The notes under the pieces were generated by a model. That model made no database searches and was not told the origin of the DNA. It saw only the letters and a program-made list of their open reading frames with translations. From Phycisphaeraceae bacterium (GTDB lineage Bacteria > Planctomycetota > Phycisphaerae > Phycisphaerales > UBA1924), in the NCBI GenBank assembly GCA_015200025.1, contig CP054186.1, positions 2,678,001-2,742,000 on the forward strand: a DNA stretch of 64,000 bases. The letters run 5' to 3'. Below, piece by piece: positions 51,495 to 60,600 of this stretch (the first letter of the stretch is position 1; each line of letters begins with the position of its first letter). A program made the translations under genes and the position numbers.

Positions 51495-54400
51495 ATGGTC
51501 AACGCCATCATCCGCTGGTGCATGAAGAACACGTTCCTGATGTCGCTCATTATCCTGAGCATCTGCGCCGCCGGGTACTGGGCGATCCTGCGCCTGCCCG
51601 TGGACGCCATCCCGGACATCGGCGAGAAGCAGGTCATTGTCTACGCCGACTGGGAGGGCCGCAGCCCGCAGGACGTGGACGATCAGGTCACGTACCCGCT
51701 CACGACGAGCCTTACCGGCACGCCGGGTGTGAAGGCAATCCGGTCCATGTCCGGCTTCGGGTTCTCGATGGTCTTCGTGATCTTTGAGGACAGCGCCGAC
51801 TACTACTGGGCGCGGTCGCGCGTGCTGGAACGGATGAATGTTGCTCAGCAGCGTCTGCCGGAGGGCGTGACGCCGGTGCTCGGGCCGGACGCCACCGCTC
51901 TCGGCCAGGTGTACTGGTACACGGTCGAGGGCGAGGGGTTCGATCTCGCCGAGCTGCGATCGATCCAGGACTGGTACATCCGCTACCAACTCCAGACCGT
52001 GCCTGGGGTGAGCGAGGTCGCCAGCATCGGCGGCTTCGTCAAGCAGTATCAGATCGACATCCACCCCGACAAGATGCGGGCCCACCGCGTCACGATGATG
52101 GAAATCGTTGAGGCCGTCGGCAAGAGCAACATCGATGTGGGCGCGAAGGTCATCGAGCAGAGCGGCGTCGAGTACTTCATCCGTGGGCTGGGTTTCGTCA
52201 AGTCGGTGGAGGACCTCGAGCGGGTGGTGATCCGCCAAGAGGGCGGCACACCGCTGTATCTGCGCAGCGTGGCGACGGTCCAACTGGGCCCGGACTTCCG
52301 GCGCGGGGCGCTCGACAAGGGGGGTGTAGAGGCGGTCGGCGGCGTGGTTCTCATGCGCTACGGCGAAAACCCCCGTGAGGTGGTGGCTCGCGTCAACGAG
52401 AAGATCGCCCAGTTGGAGGCCGGCCTGCCCCGCAAGACCCTGGAAAACGGCCGGGTGTCGGCCGTTCGACTCGTGCCGTTCTACGACCGCACGACCATCG
52501 TGCAGGAGACGATCGACACGCTCAAAGAGGCGCTGTTCGAGGAAGCGCTGATCGCGGGATTCGTCGTGCTGTTTTTCCTCATGCACCTGCGCTCGACTGC
52601 GACCGTGCTCCCGACGCTGCCGCTTGCGCTGGCCGGCTCGTTTATCTTGATGTACGCCTTCGGCGTCGACAGCAACATCATGTCGCTCGCCGGGCTGGCG
52701 ATCGCCATTGGCGACATCGCCGACATGGGCATCATCATGACGGAGAACATCTACCGCCGCATCGCAGGCGCGACGCCCGAGGAACGACGAGAGAAGGGCC
52801 ACTTCGGGCTGGTGTACGAGGGCGCTACAGAAGTCGGCGGGGCGATCATCACCGCTGTTACGAACACGATCGTCTCGTTCATCCCCGTCTTCTTCCTCAC
52901 CGACCAGGAGGGCAAGCTATTCAAGCCCCTGGCCTTCACCAAGACGTTCGCCATCGGCTCGTCCGTCGTTCTCGCCATCACGGTGGTCCCGTTCCTGTGC
53001 TACCTGCTCTACCGGCCCGTGAACTGGAAGCTCCGTACGACAATCGCTCTGGCCGCTGGGGTGGGCGTGCTGGCGGCATTCGCAACCCACTTCGCGTTCA
53101 TGTGGGGCCTCGGCGGTGCGCACGATCGCGGCTGGCTGGTCGCTGCCGCGGTAGGGATCGGCGTCGCGCTGTGCGTGATCCGAATGTCACGGGAGAAGTT
53201 CCTGCCGCTGGAACAGAACCCGGTTTCGCGGGTCATCGCCCGCGGCTACGTCCCAACGCTCCGCTGGATCCTCGACCACAAGAAGACGTTTCTTGTGGTC
53301 CCGGTGGTCATCCTGTTCGTGGGGCTCTCGGTCTGGCTCGGCATCCACCGCACGCTCGCGCCGCTCGAGTGGGGCGTGAACGCGTTTGCCCGCGAGCCGG
53401 CCTCGCCCGAACTCAAGCGCCTCATGTACGCAGACCCCGACTCGGATTTGACACGCCCGTTGCTCGAGCTCGACCAGCTCCGGTGGCAACGCATCCTTTC
53501 TGCCGACGGCTCGGAGCGCACGCGGCTCGTGTGGCGTCGCCAAGACCCCGCCGAGCGAGATGCCGAATCAGCCGCGGGGCTCGCCGTGCTCAAGGAGGGC
53601 CGCATCCTCCCCGGCCTGGGCCGCGAGTTCATGCCGCCGCTTGACGAGGGCTCGCTGCTCTACATGCCGTCGCTCCTTCCCCAGGCGTCCCTGTCGCAGG
53701 CGGTGGAGGTCAACAGCAAGCAGGATCTCGCCATCGCGAGCGTGCCCGAGGTTGAGAGCGTGGTCGGCAAGATCGGGCGGGCCGAGTCCGCGCTCGACCC
53801 CGCGCCAATCGGGATGATGGAGTCGATCGTGATCCTCAAGCCCGAGGACCAATGGCGCACGCGGAAGGTCGAGCGCGTGTTCTCCGACTGGCCGGGCATC
53901 GTTCGCACGCCGCTCTCGTGGATCTGGCCCGAGGAGCGTCGCATCACCAAGCAGGAAATTCTCGCGGAACTCCAGGAGAAGACCGCCATCCCCGGCGTGC
54001 TTCCAACCTGGCTTCAGCCGATTCAAACGAGGTTGGTCATGCTCCAGACCGGCTTCCGCGCCATGATGGGCGTGAAGATCTACGGCAGCGACCTCCGCGA
54101 AATCGAGAAGGTCGGCCTGCAGATCGAGCAGCTGCTCCGAGAGGTGCCCGGCGCGACGGACATCGTGGCCGACCGCATCGTTGGCAAGCCCTACATCCAA
54201 ATCGAGATCGATCGCGAGCGGATCGGCCGCTACGGCGTCAACATCCGCGATGTGCAGGACGTCATCGAGATGGCGCTGGGCGGGATGAACATCATGGAGT
54301 CGGTCGAGGGTCGCGAGCGCTATCCGATCCGTGTCCGGCTGGCCCGCGACTTCCGCGAGGACATGGACGCGATCCAGCGGATCAACGTCCCCTCCTCTAC

Positions 54401-55166
54401 CGGCGCGCAGGTGCCGCTCGCGCAGTTGGCCTCGATCTCCACGGTCCTGGGCCCGCAGGAGATTAAGGGCGAGCGGGGTCTGCTCGTCGGATACGTGACG
54501 ATGAACACGCGCGACCGCGACGAGGTCTCGGTCGTGCAAGACGCGGAGCGCGTGCTCCAGCAGGCGCTCAAGGACGGGCGGCTGACGCTTCCCCCCGGCT
54601 ATTACTGGGAGTGGTCCGGCCAATTCGAGAACCAGGTCCGTGCCACCAAGCGGATGCAGATCCTCGTCCCGATCACGCTCGGCATCATGTTCGTGATGCT
54701 GTACCTCGGCTTCTCGCGCTGGTGGATCGCCCCGCTCATCTTCTTCGGCGTGCTGGTCTCCGCCTCGGGCGGGTTCATCATGCTCGCCTTGTGGGGCGTG
54801 AATCTCTCGGTGGCGGTGTGGGTCGGGTTCCTCGTCCTCTTCGGCGTCGTGGACGACGACGGCGTGATCATCTCCACCTACCTCGAAGGTGTCTTCAAGG
54901 ACCGGACGTTCACCTCGAAGCGGGAGATCCGCGACGCGGTCATCGAGGCGGGGCTCAAGCGCATTCGCCCTTGCCTCATGACCATCGCGACAACCGTCTT
55001 CGGCCTGATGCCGATCTTCTGGGCGACCGGCCGCGGCTCGGACGTGATGCAACCGATGGCAATCCCCTCGGTGGGCGGCATGACGGTCTCGCTCATCACA
55101 CTCTTCATCGTGCCGTGCGTCTTCTGCGCTGTCGAAGAGTGGAAGTGGAACCGCGGACACCGCTAG
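51495..55166 (+). CDS. cusA: CusA-type copper/silver RND pump with extra membrane and periplasmic segments
   Basis: A 1223-residue RND pump, about 175 residues longer than E. coli CusA. The proton-relay helix is LAIAIGDIADMGIIMTENIYR. Copper-class features include AESALDPAPIGMMESIVILKP and ALGGMNIMESVEGRERYP, which align with the regions holding the E. coli methionine triad. After YLLYRPVNWK there are extra hydrophobic segments (TIALAAGVGVLAAFATHFAF, WLVAAAVGIGVALCVIRM), and between helix 7 and the second large loop an added region (ELKRLMYADPDSDLTRPLLELDQLRW). GGAGC precedes the ATG. A deletion relic of a second copy lies at 34698. Confidence 0.93.
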   Translation: MVNAIIRWCMKNTFLMSLIILSICAAGYWAILRLPVDAIPDIGEKQVIVYADWEGRSPQDVDDQVTYPLTTSLTGTPGVKAIRSMSGFGFSMVFVIFEDSADYYWARSRVLERMNVAQQRLPEGVTPVLGPDATALGQVYWYTVEGEGFDLAELRSIQDWYIRYQLQTVPGVSEVASIGGFVKQYQIDIHPDKMRAHRVTMMEIVEAVGKSNIDVGAKVIEQSGVEYFIRGLGFVKSVEDLERVVIRQEGGTPLYLRSVATVQLGPDFRRGALDKGGVEAVGGVVLMRYGENPREVVARVNEKIAQLEAGLPRKTLENGRVSAVRLVPFYDRTTIVQETIDTLKEALFEEALIAGFVVLFFLMHLRSTATVLPTLPLALAGSFILMYAFGVDSNIMSLAGLAIAIGDIADMGIIMTENIYRRIAGATPEERREKGHFGLVYEGATEVGGAIITAVTNTIVSFIPVFFLTDQEGKLFKPLAFTKTFAIGSSVVLAITVVPFLCYLLYRPVNWKLRTTIALAAGVGVLAAFATHFAFMWGLGGAHDRGWLVAAAVGIGVALCVIRMSREKFLPLEQNPVSRVIARGYVPTLRWILDHKKTFLVVPVVILFVGLSVWLGIHRTLAPLEWGVNAFAREPASPELKRLMYADPDSDLTRPLLELDQLRWQRILSADGSERTRLVWRRQDPAERDAESAAGLAVLKEGRILPGLGREFMPPLDEGSLLYMPSLLPQASLSQAVEVNSKQDLAIASVPEVESVVGKIGRAESALDPAPIGMMESIVILKPEDQWRTRKVERVFSDWPGIVRTPLSWIWPEERRITKQEILAELQEKTAIPGVLPTWLQPIQTRLVMLQTGFRAMMGVKIYGSDLREIEKVGLQIEQLLREVPGATDIVADRIVGKPYIQIEIDRERIGRYGVNIRDVQDVIEMALGGMNIMESVEGRERYPIRVRLARDFREDMDAIQRINVPSSTGAQVPLAQLASISTVLGPQEIKGERGLLVGYVTMNTRDRDEVSVVQDAERVLQQALKDGRLTLPPGYYWEWSGQFENQVRATKRMQILVPITLGIMFVMLYLGFSRWWIAPLIFFGVLVSASGGFIMLALWGVNLSVAVWVGFLVLFGVVDDDGVIISTYLEGVFKDRTFTSKREIRDAVIEAGLKRIRPCLMTIATTVFGLMPIFWATGRGSDVMQPMAIPSVGGMTVSLITLFIVPCVFCAVEEWKWNRGHR

Positions 55167-55545
55167 TCCGGGAATCAGTGATGACAGTTGCAGCCGTCAA
55201 ACCAACTCGAAGACAAGGGGGACCACCTATCGAGACCGCCCATGACGCTCTATGCGCACCACGCGGCCAAGAGGTTGAGGCTCGATGATCCTGTTTCGGG
55301 GCTGACCGCGCATGCGGCGACGGTCGGGCCGCGCGGTCCGGCACGGTGTTCGCTCCTTTAGGTCCTGCCTGCCCGCCGATGCGCACCAACTCGCGACCGA
55401 TCGGCTGCACTACGGCCGAACGACGACTCGCCCCGACTGGGTTGCAATTTCCAAGATCCAGCTCCGACTCTCGGACCACGCCTAGGGCTGCACACAGCCG
55501 AAGCTGAAAGGAACGGACCAACTTCGCAGAACCGACTGGTGGCTT
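55167..55545. other. Gap between operons 3 and 4
   Basis: About 380 nt with no convincing gene. A 39-codon plus frame (MTLYAHHAAKRLRLDDPVSG) starts at 55240 but has no ribosome-binding site and no match I know. The promoter of the next operon begins at 55546. Confidence 0.5.
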
Positions 55546-55587
55546 TTGACGTACACCCGCGGTAGCTGCTATACTCCCCTGAAGTAT
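55546..55587 (+). promoter_or_regulatory. Promoter with palindromic operator overlapping the start codon
   Basis: TTGACG (55546-55551), 18 nt, TATACT (55570-55575). The palindrome ATACTC-CCCTG-AAGTAT (55571-55587, one mismatch) overlaps the -10 box and the AT of the ATG at 55586. The geometry is the same as at 47063-47079, so both genes are probably controlled by one regulator. Confidence 0.75.
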
Positions 55588-56056
55588 GCTCTCCCGCAAC
55601 GGCCATTTCCAGACCTGCCTCAGCCTGCTCCTGGCGGTTGTGGTGCCGTTCTGCTGCTGCAACTTCCACTCGCTCCTGACCGCCTGCGAGGCGTGCGTCC
55701 CTGCCTGTGCGGGCCATGAGAGCCGCACAGCGGCCGCGAACGGGCATGACGACAACGACCACGAACACCTTCACGCAAGCGGTGCTCGTCCCGGCTCGGA
55801 AACCCGTCACCACCATGGCGAGCCCTCGGATGGGGATACCCAGGACTGCACGTGCGGCAAGCATGAGGCAAAAATGCTGTCGGGCGAAAAGCCGACCATC
55901 GAGTTGCCGACCACGGTGCTCGTTGCGATTCTCAACTGGACCACGGTAGCGTGGACCGCCCCGGAACAATCTCACACGTTCGTGAGCGGCGAAGTTTGGG
56001 CCTGTGCCCGACCTCCGACCAGCCTGCTGCGCATGCATTGCGCGCTCATTGTGTAG
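55586..56056 (+). CDS. Small exported Cys/His-rich protein heading operon 4 (family B)
   Basis: A 156-residue paralog of the protein at 47078. It has the hydrophobic N-terminus with VPFCCCNFHSLL, then CEACVPACAGHE, a His-rich centre (HDDNDHEHLH, ETRHHHGE), DCTCGKHEAK, EKPTIELPTTVLVAILNW and the C-terminal RMHCALIV. It has eleven cysteines. The centre is far richer in His than in the 47078 protein, so the ends are conserved and the middle is free to vary. The ATG at 55586 overlaps the operator. It is 143 nt upstream of an RND adaptor gene. No known family could be recognised. Confidence 0.75.
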   Translation: MLSRNGHFQTCLSLLLAVVVPFCCCNFHSLLTACEACVPACAGHESRTAAANGHDDNDHEHLHASGARPGSETRHHHGEPSDGDTQDCTCGKHEAKMLSGEKPTIELPTTVLVAILNWTTVAWTAPEQSHTFVSGEVWACARPPTSLLRMHCALIV

Positions 56057-56199
56057 CAAAGCGACTTGAGACCAGCCGTTGTCGAGCACCACTCGGCTAA
56101 CGGATGGTCGCATTGCGCTCACCGCCTTGTTCGCGTCATGGCGCGGCAGGTGCATCCCCCACCACATTTCGGTTCCCCGTCCCCATTTGGAGATCGCTC

Positions 56200-57573
56200 A
56201 TGGTCCGCTCACGCGCGGCCCTGGCAGCGGGCGCACTGGCGCTCGCGACCGCGGCCATCCTGATTCCTGTGTACGCGCACGAAGGTCACGGCAAGCCCAC
56301 GGGCGCGACGTTTGACCCCAACGCCCCCAAGAAGGTCACCGAAGCGACTACCTTCGCCATCGGGCTCAAGACCGCCGAAGTGGACTTTGGCAACGTCGAG
56401 GACGTTGTCCGTCTGACAGGCATGGTCCGCGCCCAGCCCGGGGCGCTCGCCGGGGTCTCAACCACCTACGCGGGTGTCGTCCGCTCGATCGCGGTGCAAC
56501 CCGGCGATCGTGTGCGTAAGGGCGATCTCATCGCGGAAGTTGAGTCACCGGAACTGGCCCGGGCCTTGTTCGAGGTCCGGCGGCTGGAGTCTGAGGCCGA
56601 GCGGCTCACCGCCGAGCAAAAGCGGGCGACGTCGCAGGTCGCATCACTCGAGATCGAGGTTCCTGCATCCGAACAGAGCGCAGCGCTCGCCGAAGTGGAG
56701 GTCGATCGGTTGGTGTCCGCCGGCGAGAGCGTGTCAGCGAACCTGCTGGCGCAGCGTCGAGGCGAGGCGATCCGTCTCCGCACCGACGCATCGCTCCGCA
56801 AGGTCTCCCTCGCACAGGCAAGGACCGACGCCGATTCGTTGCGTCGTCAGATCGAGGCCACGCTGGCGTCCGTCGAAGCCCTCCGAGCCACGCTCCCGGC
56901 TGGAGCGGGGACCGATGCGGCGGGTGCCATCCGCCTCCTCGCGCCGCTGGACGGCGTGGTTGTGAGCCGGACGGCAGTGATCGGTGAGGGTGTTGTTGCT
57001 GGAAGCCCCATTGTGAGCATCGGTGACTTCTCGCGGGTGCAGATCGAGGGAGAACTGCCCGAAGGCCTGCTCGCGCGGGTGGAGGCAGCGCCGAACGCAA
57101 AGGTGCGGGTCCGCAGAGGTGTGGCCGCAGCAAGCGAGGTTGTTGCCGAAGGGGTTGTTCGGTTCCTCAGCCCGGTAATCGATGCGTCCAAGCGCACCGC
57201 GCACGTCATCATCGACGTCGAAAACCCACAGGGCCTCTTGCGACAGGGGCAGTTCGTAGACCTGAGCGTGGTGCTTTCGTCCAACGACAGCGCAGTCGTG
57301 GTGCCCGCCTCGGCGGTCGTGAAGGAAGGACCGATGCAGTACGTGTTCGTGCGCGAGGGCAAGGGCGAGAACGAGGTCTTCAAGAAGCGCGACGTCGCCG
57401 TCGGCGTGCGTGATGATCGAGTCATCGAGATTGTCAAGGGTCTCGTGCCCGGCGATGTCGTGGCAGTGAGCGGCGCGTTCAGCCTGTCGCAACTCCGTGG
57501 ATTCGTGCCCGGCGCTCCCGAACCCGTCGCTGAACCTGCCAAGTCTGGTGACGGCCACGGCCACTCGCATTGA
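56200..57573 (+). CDS. RND periplasmic adaptor, operon 4
   Basis: A 457-residue membrane fusion protein. The ATG at 56200 is chosen because GGAG lies 8 nt upstream and a signal peptide follows (ALAAGALALATAAILIPVYA), after which comes HEGHGK. The adaptor core shows YAGVVRSIAVQPGDRVRKGDLIAEV, a hairpin with KRATSQVASLEIEVPASEQS, APLDGVVVSRTAVIGEGVVAG and a C-terminal GLVPGDVVAVSGAFSL. The end is His-rich (GDGHGHSH). It pairs with the pump 48 nt downstream. No outer membrane factor gene is in this operon, so it must use one of the other three in the window or elsewhere. Confidence 0.92.
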   Translation: MVRSRAALAAGALALATAAILIPVYAHEGHGKPTGATFDPNAPKKVTEATTFAIGLKTAEVDFGNVEDVVRLTGMVRAQPGALAGVSTTYAGVVRSIAVQPGDRVRKGDLIAEVESPELARALFEVRRLESEAERLTAEQKRATSQVASLEIEVPASEQSAALAEVEVDRLVSAGESVSANLLAQRRGEAIRLRTDASLRKVSLAQARTDADSLRRQIEATLASVEALRATLPAGAGTDAAGAIRLLAPLDGVVVSRTAVIGEGVVAGSPIVSIGDFSRVQIEGELPEGLLARVEAAPNAKVRVRRGVAAASEVVAEGVVRFLSPVIDASKRTAHVIIDVENPQGLLRQGQFVDLSVVLSSNDSAVVVPASAVVKEGPMQYVFVREGKGENEVFKKRDVAVGVRDDRVIEIVKGLVPGDVVAVSGAFSLSQLRGFVPGAPEPVAEPAKSGDGHGHSH

Positions 57574-57621
57574 TCACACCATCCACGCTCCACGCCCGAC
57601 AGCCAAACGAGGAACATCCCC

Positions 57622-60600
57622 GTGCTCAACTGGATCATCCGATCATCCTTGAACAACCGCGTGCTGGTGCTGATCGCCGCGCTGCTGGTCTCCGTCTATG
57701 GAATGTACGTGACGCTGCGGACGCCCACGGACGTTCTGCCCGACCTCAACCGGCCGGTCGTGACCATTATGACCGAGGCCGCCGGGCTTGCTCCCGAGGA
57801 GGTCGAGGCCCAGGTCACGTACAACATCGAAACCGCAGTCAACGGCTCGCCGGGCGTCGAGCGGGTGCGGAGCGTCTCATCGCTGGGGCTCTCGATCGTC
57901 TTCGTCGAGTTCCAGTGGGGCACGGACCTCAAGTACAACCGTCAGGTCGTCACCGAGCGGCTGGGCACCATCACGGAGAAGCTGCCCCCCGGCGTCGTGC
58001 CGGTTATGACGCCCGCCACCAGCATCATGGGCGAGATCGCCCTGATCAGCGTTTCAAGTAAGTCGCTGACCCCGATGGACGTGCGCACCGTGGCCGAGTT
58101 CACGCTGCGCCCGGCGATCCTCTCGATCCCGGGCATCGCCCAGGTGACGGCGATGGGCGGCGACCTCAAGCAGTTCCGCGTCCAGGTCGATCCCGACAAG
58201 CTCCGCCTCTTCGATCTCTCCATCGAGGACGTCGAGAAGGCGCTCGCCGCCGCCAACCAGAACACCGGTGGCGGCTTTGTCGTCAGCGGGGCGCAGGAAC
58301 TGGTCGTTCGGAACATCGGCCGGGTCCAAACCGCGGACGACATTGCACTCTCCCTCATTTCGACCAAGCCCGGCGATCACGCCAGCCCCCCGAGGGCCGT
58401 GCTGGTCCGAGACGTCGCGACGGTGATCGAGTCCGGTCCCACCATCAAACGCGGCGATGGTTCGGACAACGCCTCGCCCGCCGTCATCATGGCGATCCAG
58501 AAGCAGCCGGGCGCGGACACGATCACGCTCACGCGCGCCCTCGACCAGACGCTGGCGCAGCTCAGGCCCACGCTGCCAAAGGGGATCGAGATCAACGCCG
58601 ACGTGTTCCGGCAGGAGCACTTCATCAAATCGGCCATCGGCAATGTTGTCGAGGCGCTCCGCGATGGCGCGATCCTCGTGGTCATTGTGCTCATCTTGTT
58701 CCTGATGAACGTGCGGACGACGATCGTCACGCTCACGGCGCTTCCCTTGTCGATCATCACGACGTTCCTGGTCTTCCACTGGCTGGGCATGAGCGTGAAC
58801 ACGATGACGCTGGGCGGGCTCGCGGTCGCCATCGGTGAACTCGTGGACGACGCTGTGGTCGATGTCGAGAACGTCTACCGCCGCCTGGGCGAGAACCGCC
58901 GCGCGGCGAGTCCCAAGCCCATCGCGCAGGTGGTCTTCGACGCATCCAGCGAGATCCGCAACCCGATCATCCTGGGCACGATCATCGTCAACCTCGTCTT
59001 CCTGCCGACGTTCTTCCTCCCGGGGATCGAGGGGCGGCTCTTCGCCCCGCTTGCGACCGCGTACATCGTGAGCATCTTCGCGTCGCTGCTCGTGGCGCTC
59101 ACGGTGACGCCGGTGCTGGCGTACTACCTGCTTCCGGGCATCAAGCGCATGGAGCACGGCAAGGACGGCCCGCTGCTTCGGGCCTGCAAGTGGCTGGCGC
59201 TCAGGTCCTACTCGATCTCGATGCCGCGCCCGGTGGCGGTGCTCGGCACGCTCGGCGCGCTGGTGGCGGTCGCTCTCTTTGTCGTCACGCGGCTGGGTTC
59301 AGAGTTCCTGCCGCCCTTCAACGAGGGTACGGCCGTGGTCTCGTTCATGCAGCAGCCGGGCATTTCGCTCGAGGAATCCAACAAGCTGGGAACCAAGGCC
59401 GAGGAGATGATCCTCTCGATCCCGCAGGTCAAGAGCACGGCCCGCCGCACGGGCCGCGCCGAGCAGGACGAGCACGCCCTGGGCGTGAACGCCAGCGAGA
59501 TCGAGGTGGACTTCTGGACCAAGGAAGAAGCGAAGAACCCCGAAGGGCACACGACCGCCGCAGGCCGCAGACCGCCGCCGGTCAAGGACATCCTGCCGCG
59601 CGAACAGGTCTTCTCGATGATCGAGGAGAAGCTGGCGGCCTTCCCCGGCGTCGCCACGGGCATCGGCCAGCCCATCAGCCACCGCATCGAGCACTTGCTC
59701 TCGGGCGTCCGCGCCCAGGTCGCCATCAAGATCTTCGGCGACGACCTCGGCACGCTCCGCACGCTCGCGGAGCAGACCAAGGCCGCGATGGAAGGCATCC
59801 CCGGTGTCGCCGACCTGCAGGTTGAACAGCAGGTGCTCATCCCGCAGCTGCACATCAGCGTCAACCGCGCGGCGGCGGCCCGCGTCGGCTTCACGCCCGC
59901 GACGCTCACCGACGCGATGGAGACCGCGACCAAGGGCAAGGTCGTGGGCCAGGTGCTCGATGGGCTGAAGGTCTTCGACATCACGCTCACCTTGGATGAC
60001 CACCACCGCACCGATCCCACCGCACTGGGGCTGGTGCGGCTGGTCTCGCCGACGGGCGCCATCGTTCTTGTGCAGGATGTCGCCGAGATTGTCGAGAAGC
60101 TCGGCCCCAACGAGGTGCAGCGCGAGAGCCTCCGCCGCCGCATCGTGGTCTCCGCCAACGTCCGGGGCCGCGACCTGGGTTCAACGGTGGAAGAAATCAA
60201 GAAGTCCATCGCGATGGACGTGCAGTTGCCGCAGGGCTACACGATCCAGTACGGCGGCCTGTACGAGGCCCAGCAGGAATCCACCCGCTTGCTCCTGGCG
60301 CTCGGCGCGGGCTCGCTCATCGCGATCTTCGTGATCCTCTTCACGCACTACCGCTCGGGCATGGTCGCGGCCCAGATCATGCTCAACGTTCCCTTCGCGC
60401 TCATCGGGAGCGTGACGGCGATGGCGATCACCCGCGAGCCGTTCAGCGTCGCCTCGCTCGTGGGGTTCATCTCGCTCACCGGCATCGCCACCCGCAACGG
60501 CGTGCTGATGGTCAGCCACTACATCCACCTCATGACCGAGGAGCGGCAGGCCTGGAGCAAGGAGCTCATCATCCGCGGCAGCCAGGAGCGCGTCGCGCCC

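Noticed and set aside
55240..55359. 39-codon frame MTLYAHHAAKRLRLDDPVSG... after cusA
   Set aside because: No ribosome-binding site, no homolog known to me, and it is too short to judge; left inside the gap entry.
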